DNA from: Mycobacterium aquaticum | GTDB taxonomy: Bacteria; Actinomycetota; Actinomycetes; Mycobacteriales; Mycobacteriaceae | NCBI RefSeq assembly: GCF_002086485.1 | Contig: NZ_MVHF01000004.1 | Location: forward strand, 1 to 64,000 | Direction: 5' to 3' | DNA length: 64,000 nt | Part shown: positions 58,940 to 64,000 of the stretch, piece by piece | How the letters are laid out: each line of letters begins with the position of its first letter | Numbering within the stretch: the stretch's first letter is position 1 | Position numbers and translations under genes: made by a program | The notes under the pieces: model-generated | The model's database searches: none | Seen by the model: the letters and a program-made list of their open reading frames with translations, nothing else | What the model was told of the DNA's origin: nothing

Positions 58940-59101
58940 ATGGCTGATTTGACGGAAGAAACGCGGGACGCGTTGTTGGCGGCGATCAAGAACCGCGCTG
59001 CGACTGAGAATGCCAAGGGGTTGGAGTCGCTGGCAGTGGCTTTCGCGTTCACAGTTGGGGCGTACAGGCAGCGCGTCCCGGGCTACACCCCGTCGTCGTA
59101 G
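58940..59101 (+). CDS. small phage hypothetical protein
   Basis: This 53-residue protein starts MADLTEETRDALLAAIKNRA and is mostly helical. GAGAGGGG precedes the ATG. The upstream 89-bp gap carries a short palindrome TGACG-TTTG-CGTCA (58861-58874), perhaps an operator for the packaging operon that begins here. Function unknown. Confidence 0.65.
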   Translation: MADLTEETRDALLAAIKNRAATENAKGLESLAVAFAFTVGAYRQRVPGYTPSS

Positions 59102-59136
59102 CCGATCGGAGCACCGGGGCGTGACACTCTTCGCGG

Positions 59137-60666
59137 GTGTCCGCCCCGGTTGCGTTGTTGACGGCTGTTCGCCACGTGCGGGCCATCCGCGCCCAACGTC
59201 GGCCGGCGACCCCTGCGGAGCTGGCACGTCGCCTCGACCCGAAATTTCGTGTGACGCCCACGATCCGGCTGCTGTCCGACCTCGCGGTCCGGTCCGTCAA
59301 CGAGCCCGACGAGCGCGACGCAGTGTCGACGCCGCCGCGGACCGGCAAGTCGCGGATGCTGGCCATCTGGACGTCGGTCTGGGCGCTGATGCAGAACCCG
59401 GACCTCGAAATCGTGATCGTGTCCTACTCGGATGAGCTGGCGCAGGTGCATTCTCGTGAGGTCCGCAAGATCATCAACGAGCACGGCGACTTTCTCGGCT
59501 TCCGGTTGGCGCGGGACAAGACGGCGGTTGGTCAGTGGCGCGTCGAGGGCCACGAAGGCGGCGTCCTGGCGACGGGCATCAACTCGGGTGTGACGGGTTT
59601 CGGCGCGGATCTGATGATCATCGATGACCCGGTTAAGGATGCGGCGGAGGCGGATTCGAAGGCGCACCGCAAGCGCGTGCTGAACGAATTCCAGTCGACG
59701 TTGTCGACGCGTGTGCACCCGGGCGGCTCGATCCTGTTGGTGATGACCCGTTGGCATGAGGAGGATCTGGCCGGCGCGTTGTTGAAGCAGGATCCGAAGC
59801 GGTGGCGGCGCACCAACATTCCCGCCGTGAGCGACGCGAAGATTCCTGACGCGTTGGGTCGGCCGCCGGGTGTGGCGATGATCTCGGCGCTGGGCTACAC
59901 GGCAGCGGATTTCGCGGCGACGCGCCGCATGGTGGGGGAGCGGGTGTGGTTCGCGCTGTATTGCGGGGAGCCGAAGACCCCGGCGGGCAGCTTGGTGAAA
60001 GCGGCGTGGTTGGACGGGTGGCGGTTGCCGGTGGCGCCGGCGCGGCCGGTGTTCACGGTGGTGGCTGTGGACCCGAGCGATTCGGGTGAGGGCGACTCGT
60101 GCGGTTTGGTGGCGACGTCGATGACGGCTGGCGGTGTGGTGGCGATGATCGCGGACATCTCGGCGCCGATGACGTCGGACGCGTGGGCCGTGGCTGCGGT
60201 GGACCTCGCGGTGAAGGTGGGGGCGAGTCAGATCACGGTGGAGGGGTTTTCCGCGCGGGAGACGTATGTGCGGGTGGTTCGGGCGGCGATCGGGCGGGCG
60301 GTCGAGGCAGGCACGTTGGGCCGTGAGATTCGGGTGACGTCGTGGCCGCCGAAAGGCCGCGCGCGGGTGGGGGATGCGGTGGCCCGTTCGGCGGCATTGC
60401 TGCAGGCGCTGGAAACCGGAACCTGCCGTCTGGCGGGGCATTTCCCCGATTTCGAGATCAAAGCGGTGGCGTGGCAGGCGGGCCAGCATCAGCCGGACAA
60501 CCTGGCAGCGCTGGTGATTGGCCACGATGAATGCGTGCATGCCGCTGGCCTGGAGTGGGACATGGCGGCACCGCTGACCGAGGGCCAGGGCGCGGCGTCG
60601 GACGGGCCGGAGCGCGGTGGCTCGGTGGTGAGCATGGACGATTGGATGTCGCGCAAGATCGGGTGA
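59137..60666 (+). CDS. terminase large subunit
   Basis: This 509-residue packaging ATPase-nuclease has Walker A TPPRTGKS (65-72), Walker B ADLMIIDDP (157-165), a coupling region near LLVMTRWHEEDLAG, and a nuclease domain with VVAVDPSDSGEGDS (about 308-321), AVAAVDLAVKVGAS and a later Asp. It cuts and pumps phage DNA into the prohead. GTG start at 59137. After it, the usual next gene (portal) is delayed by about 2.2 kb of inserted genes. Confidence 0.92.
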   Translation: MSAPVALLTAVRHVRAIRAQRRPATPAELARRLDPKFRVTPTIRLLSDLAVRSVNEPDERDAVSTPPRTGKSRMLAIWTSVWALMQNPDLEIVIVSYSDELAQVHSREVRKIINEHGDFLGFRLARDKTAVGQWRVEGHEGGVLATGINSGVTGFGADLMIIDDPVKDAAEADSKAHRKRVLNEFQSTLSTRVHPGGSILLVMTRWHEEDLAGALLKQDPKRWRRTNIPAVSDAKIPDALGRPPGVAMISALGYTAADFAATRRMVGERVWFALYCGEPKTPAGSLVKAAWLDGWRLPVAPARPVFTVVAVDPSDSGEGDSCGLVATSMTAGGVVAMIADISAPMTSDAWAVAAVDLAVKVGASQITVEGFSARETYVRVVRAAIGRAVEAGTLGREIRVTSWPPKGRARVGDAVARSAALLQALETGTCRLAGHFPDFEIKAVAWQAGQHQPDNLAALVIGHDECVHAAGLEWDMAAPLTEGQGAASDGPERGGSVVSMDDWMSRKIG

Positions 60667-60745
60667 CGTCTGCGGCGAACACGGCGCACTGTGTGGAGTT
60701 GGGGCTGATGTCCGCCGGGTCCGCAAGCACGCCATACTGCCAAGT

Positions 60746-61741
60746 GTGGACGACACAGAGTATCTCGCATCACCCGCTGGCCAGGCGTACTACAACTTCC
60801 ATGAGTTCATGGAGAGGGTCTTTCACCTCACCAACATGGCAAAATCTGGTATTGGAATTACTAGCGGCTTAGGAATGTTATTTATTAGGGCCCTATCTAA
60901 AGATGATAAGTACAAAGACGAACTCAAACGGCTCGAAAAGGTTGCCAAAGACCCACTTCTTCACTCAATGTCCATAATGGCCGCTTGGGGAGCCTTCGAT
61001 GCGTTCATTGATGACTTCTGCAAAGGAGTGTTAGCTGCCGATCCGTCGTTACTGGAAGATAAAGACATAAAGAACAAAAGTGTAAAGGTTCACCACCTTC
61101 TAGCGCCGCAGGAAGTCAAGCTCGAATTGGTCTATGAAGCAATCAAGTCCAGCATCGATACGCGCAAGGTCGAAGAACGCGTCGAACAGACCCTCGGATT
61201 TCTCAATCTCAATACACCGCAGACAGCGTCGTCAATCACAGCGGCATTCGTCGACTCGTACAAGATTCGAAACGTATGGGCGCACAGTTCCGGAAGAGCC
61301 GACGCGAAGTTCGTCAAAGAAGCGAGGCACCTTGGATTCAATGTCGGTGATGAAGTCTCACTGACGTTGGATCAGACAACTCATTACGTCGGTGCCATCT
61401 GGTACTACGGTCTGGCAGTTAATAACCGACTGAGGCTCAAATACAATTTGGAGCCAGCAATCCTTCTAACAGATGCTGTAGGCGCAAAACTAAAACAAGA
61501 CTTCCATAAAATGTACCCCCAGTATCCCCACATAAAGCAAACTGGAACTGGACCCGGCTGGTGGGCCGAGACACCCGAGGAGATGGAGCAGACACGGCTC
61601 GCGTCAGAAGCTGCAGCGAGCGCGGCCGACGCTACCCCGGACTCTCCACCAGATGCGTCAAGGCCAGTGTCGGATGCACCTTCGCCAACTCCTCCAGATG
61701 GGGAAGAACCCCCAGCTGGCGCCCGTGGCCAAGGCGACTAG
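60746..61741 (+). CDS. HEPN-motif protein, candidate defence RNase
   Basis: This 331-residue protein is encoded by DNA much poorer in GC than its flanks: counted 60-base blocks give about 35% (60841-60900), 43% (60901-60960) and 50% (61081-61140), against the GC-rich rest. A long helical domain contains MSIMAAWGAFDAFIDDFCKG and, at 175-180, RNVWAH within YKIRNVWAHSSGRAD. This is the R-x4-H motif of HEPN ribonucleases, in the typical RN-x-x-x-H form. The Ala/Pro tail (after about 285) returns to high GC. GTG start at 60746, no ribosome binding site. It stands alone between the large terminase and the downstream structural-side genes, as cargo genes do. An RNase or abortive-infection role is inferred. 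Confidence 0.6.
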   Translation: MDDTEYLASPAGQAYYNFHEFMERVFHLTNMAKSGIGITSGLGMLFIRALSKDDKYKDELKRLEKVAKDPLLHSMSIMAAWGAFDAFIDDFCKGVLAADPSLLEDKDIKNKSVKVHHLLAPQEVKLELVYEAIKSSIDTRKVEERVEQTLGFLNLNTPQTASSITAAFVDSYKIRNVWAHSSGRADAKFVKEARHLGFNVGDEVSLTLDQTTHYVGAIWYYGLAVNNRLRLKYNLEPAILLTDAVGAKLKQDFHKMYPQYPHIKQTGTGPGWWAETPEEMEQTRLASEAAASAADATPDSPPDASRPVSDAPSPTPPDGEEPPAGARGQGD

Positions 61742-61777
61742 CTGACGTAGCAAGCCTTCGCCCTTCACCTATGCAGT

Positions 61778-61806
61778 GCTGCGGGTCACTCGCAGCGTAA
61801 CGTTTT
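61778..61806 (+). terminator. terminator-like hairpin after HEPN gene
   Basis: GCTGCG (61778-61783) pairs with CGCAGC (61791-61796), followed by GTAACGTTTTG with a short T-run. It suggests the HEPN gene is its own transcription unit. The stem is short, so support is weak. Confidence 0.35.
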
Positions 61807-61864
61807 GGGTGTCAACATGTTCCGTGCGCACAGCTCACTGACTGGTGGGCTTACGGTGGCGTTC

Positions 61865-62380
61865 GTGACGCAGCCTCCACGCTGGCAGCCTGATGAGCAC
61901 ATGGTTGCCGCGGTGCTGTCGACGCCGAAAGCCTCGCGGAAGATGACGGAGCTGTCGGACGCTGACCGGGCCTGGCTCGTCGCCGGTCTGACGCTCGCTG
62001 GGGTGACGGCGCAGGACATCGCCGACCGTATGTCGTGCTCGCTGCGGTTGGTGCGGTCGATCCGCGCGGAGGACATCACCCAGATGGCCGTCGTGGCGCA
62101 GACCGAAACGCGTGCGCTCGGTGACGATCTGCGCACTGAGCGTTGCGATCACGCGTTGACCCGCCGGAATCTGGCTGAGGCTGAGGCGGAGCTGGAGCGA
62201 CTGCGGGCCCAGTTCGATCAGGTCGTCGACGCCCACATGACCGGCGAGTTGAAGACCTTCCCGAGGTGCGGGCATCCGATGGTGCCGTACAACACCTACG
62301 AGCACGGCGGCCGGAAGTGGTGCCGGACCTGTGGCCGGAAGCGGAAAGCTGAGAGCCGTAGGGCATTAGCTGCCGTCTGA
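61865..62380 (+). CDS. phage HTH / zinc-ribbon protein
   Basis: This protein of about 171 residues has an N-terminal HTH (LAGVTAQDIADRMSCSLRLV, then RSIRAED), a coiled coil (RRNLAEAEAELERLRAQFDQ) and a C-terminal zinc ribbon (FPRCGHPM...WCRTCGRKRKAE). Starts are uncertain (GTG 61865 or 61856, ATG 61817). Similar genes accompany terminases in actinobacteriophages; it may assist packaging or regulate late genes. Confidence 0.65.
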   Translation: MTQPPRWQPDEHMVAAVLSTPKASRKMTELSDADRAWLVAGLTLAGVTAQDIADRMSCSLRLVRSIRAEDITQMAVVAQTETRALGDDLRTERCDHALTRRNLAEAEAELERLRAQFDQVVDAHMTGELKTFPRCGHPMVPYNTYEHGGRKWCRTCGRKRKAESRRALAAV

Positions 62381-62438
62381 CCTGCGGTGTCCTCACCGGT
62401 TGGGACAGTTTCACCCCTGCTACATAGCGTCCCGGCCC

Positions 62439-62855
62439 ATGAATCTTAGTCTCGGACAATCCATTCTGATTCTCGTCGTCTACGTGCTGGCCGTGATGCG
62501 GCTCGTGCGCCTGGTCAACTTCGACACCGTGCTGGACCCGTTGCGGATTCGGATCGCACGCCGGGCCCAGACCGCGAAGTTGGCCGGTGAAGAGGCGGAG
62601 GTGAACATGCAGCCCATCGCGGCGGAGCTGCATCTGCGGACGATGGCGCGGTGGAACACTCTGGCGTACTTCCTGGGATGCCCGTGGTGCGTGGGGTTTT
62701 GGCTGTCGCTGGCCACGGCAATCTTGCCGGTGTGGCTGATCGGGTGGCCGTGGTGGGCGGCGTTCGGAGTCGCGTTGGCCACCAGCCACCTCGTCGGGCT
62801 GGCGGCGCCGTTGACGGCGGACGAGGACATGGAGATCGTCGAGAACGCCGAGTAA
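62439..62855 (+). CDS. DUF1360-like phage membrane protein
   Basis: This 138-residue protein has an N-terminal helix (LGQSILILVVYVLAVMRLVR), the DUF1360-type motif LVNFDTVLDPLR, then YFLGCPWCVGFWLSLATAI and a further helix (PWWAAFGVALATSHLVGLA). It is commonly encoded near terminase and portal genes. ATG at 62439 is preferred; the longer frame from 62400 has no ribosome binding site. Role unknown. Confidence 0.7.
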   Translation: MNLSLGQSILILVVYVLAVMRLVRLVNFDTVLDPLRIRIARRAQTAKLAGEEAEVNMQPIAAELHLRTMARWNTLAYFLGCPWCVGFWLSLATAILPVWLIGWPWWAAFGVALATSHLVGLAAPLTADEDMEIVENAE

Positions 62856-62882
62856 ACACCCAGCTTGGCTACCGTCTCGCTC

Positions 62883-64000
62883 GTGGCAGCTCCGGATTTG
62901 CGCGTCGTTCGACGCCGTAAGGGCACCGCGCTGGTCGCGTCCGGTGCGCGTCCTGTCGCGCTGACGGCAGCCAGCGCACCGGTGAGCGACCCGAGCAAGG
63001 TGTTCGGCGCCGCGACGATGGGGCGCCGCAACAACTGGCAGGCCGACGCCTGGGAGATGCATCGGCAGGTTGGTGAGCTCGGCTATTACGTGCGGTGGCG
63101 CTCCAAATCGTGCTCGCGGGTGCGGCTCGTCGCGTCGGAGATTGACCCCGACACTGGGTTGCCGACCGGCAGCATCGATCCCGACAACGCGGAAGGTATG
63201 CGGTTCGCGGAGATCGTGCGCGAGATCGCCGGCGGACCGCTGGGCCAGGCGAAGATCATCAAACGCGCCACCGAGTGCCTCACAGTGCCCGGCGAGCACT
63301 GGATCGCGATCCTGATGCGGCCGGCGGCGGGCTGGGCGGATGGTTCACTGCTGCCTGAGCGGTGGTTTGTGGTCACCCGCAAGGAAATCGAAAAGGGTGC
63401 GCGGCGCAACAGCGTCGTAATCAAACTGCCGGACGGGTCCAAGCACGAGTTCGACGCCACAGCCGGGGATGGCATCTTTCGGGTGTGGAATGAGGACGCT
63501 GAGGACGCATCCGAGCCGACGTCGCCAGTGCAGGCTTGCATGGACCCGCTGCGTGAGATCGTCCGTACGACAAAGAAGATCCGCAACGCCGACAATTCGC
63601 GGCTGCTGAACAACGGTCTGCTGTTCGTGCCGTCGGAGGCGAGCCTGCCGGATTCGCAGGCGCCGGTGTCGGCGGACAAACCGTCCGGGTCACCGACGCC
63701 ACCAGCTCGCCGACAGGGTGTGGCGGAGAAGCTGCAGCACATGATCGTTCGTGTTGGTGAGACGGCAGCGAAGGATCCGGACAGCATGGCGGCCTTGGTT
63801 CCCGTCGTGGTCGCGGCGCCGGGTGAGCACCTGTCGAAGATCCATCACCAGGAGATCGGCAAGGACGTCACCGACACGGCGCTTAGGACGCGCACGGAGG
63901 CGATCGCGCGGCTCGCGATGGGCCTGGACATGTCGCCGGAACAGTTGCTCGGGCTCGGCAACTCGAATCACTGGTCTGCGTGGCTGCTGTCGGACAACGA
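62883..64000 (+). CDS. portal protein, 5' part (runs off window)
   Basis: At least 372 codons are present from GTG 62883 (MAAPDLRVVRRRKGTALVAS) to the window edge without a stop. The reading MGRRNNWQADAWEMHRQVGE, LGYYVRWRSKSCSRVRLVAS, VPGEHWIAILMRP and TRTEAIARLAMGLDMSPEQL with GLGNSNHWSAW is typical of siphovirus portal proteins. It forms the dodecameric DNA channel to which terminase docks. Its position after the terminase agrees. Confidence 0.8.
   Translation, partial: MAAPDLRVVRRRKGTALVASGARPVALTAASAPVSDPSKVFGAATMGRRNNWQADAWEMHRQVGELGYYVRWRSKSCSRVRLVASEIDPDTGLPTGSIDPDNAEGMRFAEIVREIAGGPLGQAKIIKRATECLTVPGEHWIAILMRPAAGWADGSLLPERWFVVTRKEIEKGARRNSVVIKLPDGSKHEFDATAGDGIFRVWNEDAEDASEPTSPVQACMDPLREIVRTTKKIRNADNSRLLNNGLLFVPSEASLPDSQAPVSADKPSGSPTPPARRQGVAEKLQHMIVRVGETAAKDPDSMAALVPVVVAAPGEHLSKIHHQEIGKDVTDTALRTRTEAIARLAMGLDMSPEQLLGLGNSNHWSAWLLSDN

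Larger units (their letters stand above)
36157..64000. mobile_element. prophage, left end through portal gene (continues past window)
   Basis: From the 3' end of tRNA-Tyr to the right edge the gene content is that of a temperate siphovirus-type phage. It has a tyrosine integrase next to the tRNA, a repressor/Cro switch, recombination and modification genes, replication genes, terminase and portal. Most genes overlap by 4 bp and run rightward. The left att core is probably within the tRNA 3' half (T arm to acceptor stem), but the second copy lies outside the window, so the exact boundary is not readable. At least 27.8 kb is present. Confidence 0.93.

Noticed and set aside
59083..60756. 557-codon minus-strand frame across the terminase gene
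   Set aside because: The peptide is Arg/His/Pro-rich low-complexity and the opposite strand encodes a terminase with Walker A and B motifs.

Overview
The window reads as the chromosome of a mycobacterium, probably a fast-growing Mycolicibacterium-type species. The evidence is high GC, frequent GTG/TTG starts, a full yrbE-mce operon, and the menJ-grcC1-htpX, gpsA and yajQ genes that I recall lying close together around Rv0561c-Rv0566c of M. tuberculosis. I also recognise TrcRS and a SulP-carbonic anhydrase fusion. All functional assignments come from reading motifs and family resemblance; no database search was run.

Host part (1-36.1 kb). Positions 70-2488 hold an HNH/DUF222 protein and an MpaB-type (DUF2236) oxygenase. 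Positions 2508-11611 (minus strand) are one tightly coupled operon, yrbEA-yrbEB-mceA-B-C-D-E-F plus an Mce-associated membrane protein, predicted to form a lipid importer; its MceE lacks the usual lipobox cysteine. Divergent from it lie a COG0523 GTPase and TspO. Then come a small HTH gene with a 39-bp palindrome in its leader, menJ (minus) against grcC1-htpX (plus) for menaquinone and membrane functions, the SulP-carbonic anhydrase fusion, trcR-trcS, two secreted proteins, and an APC permease plus zinc alcohol dehydrogenase facing an XRE-cupin regulator across a palindromic operator. These are followed by gpsA, an MFS exporter facing an ArsR-type regulator across two related palindromes, and a probable sulfur-scavenging locus. 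That locus has an AprBA-like ferredoxin and FAD oxidoreductase, the latter split by one in-frame TAA, facing an SsuABC-like importer and a flavin monooxygenase. yajQ closes the host part.

Prophage part (about 36.15 kb to beyond the right edge). A tRNA-Tyr(GTA) is followed by a hairpin and a tyrosine integrase pointing at the tRNA, so this is a prophage end. Inside are DUF3263 and ImmA-like genes, a repressor and a Cro-like gene facing each other across repeated operator-like sites, and an excisionase-like gene. A long rightward operon of overlapping genes follows: YqaJ/RecT recombination, a clamp-like protein, a RusA resolvase, a cytosine and an adenine DNA methyltransferase, a DUF5131 (Gp37/Gp68) protein, an ASCH-like protein, a PD-(D/E)XK-like protein, WhiB and a probable replication organiser. 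Next come a candidate small terminase, a serine recombinase, a HicAB toxin-antitoxin module and the large terminase. The window ends inside the portal gene.

The most unusual items are these. A low-GC, HEPN-motif gene sits as a single-gene cassette between the large terminase and downstream head genes and is a candidate phage-defence effector. A tandem 12-bp repeat array lies inside the replication-organiser gene, recalling the lambda O/ori arrangement. A serine recombinase preceded by an array of CGCAAAA-type boxes lies inside a tyrosine-integrase prophage. A 21-residue single-span membrane peptide gene is coupled to both neighbours.
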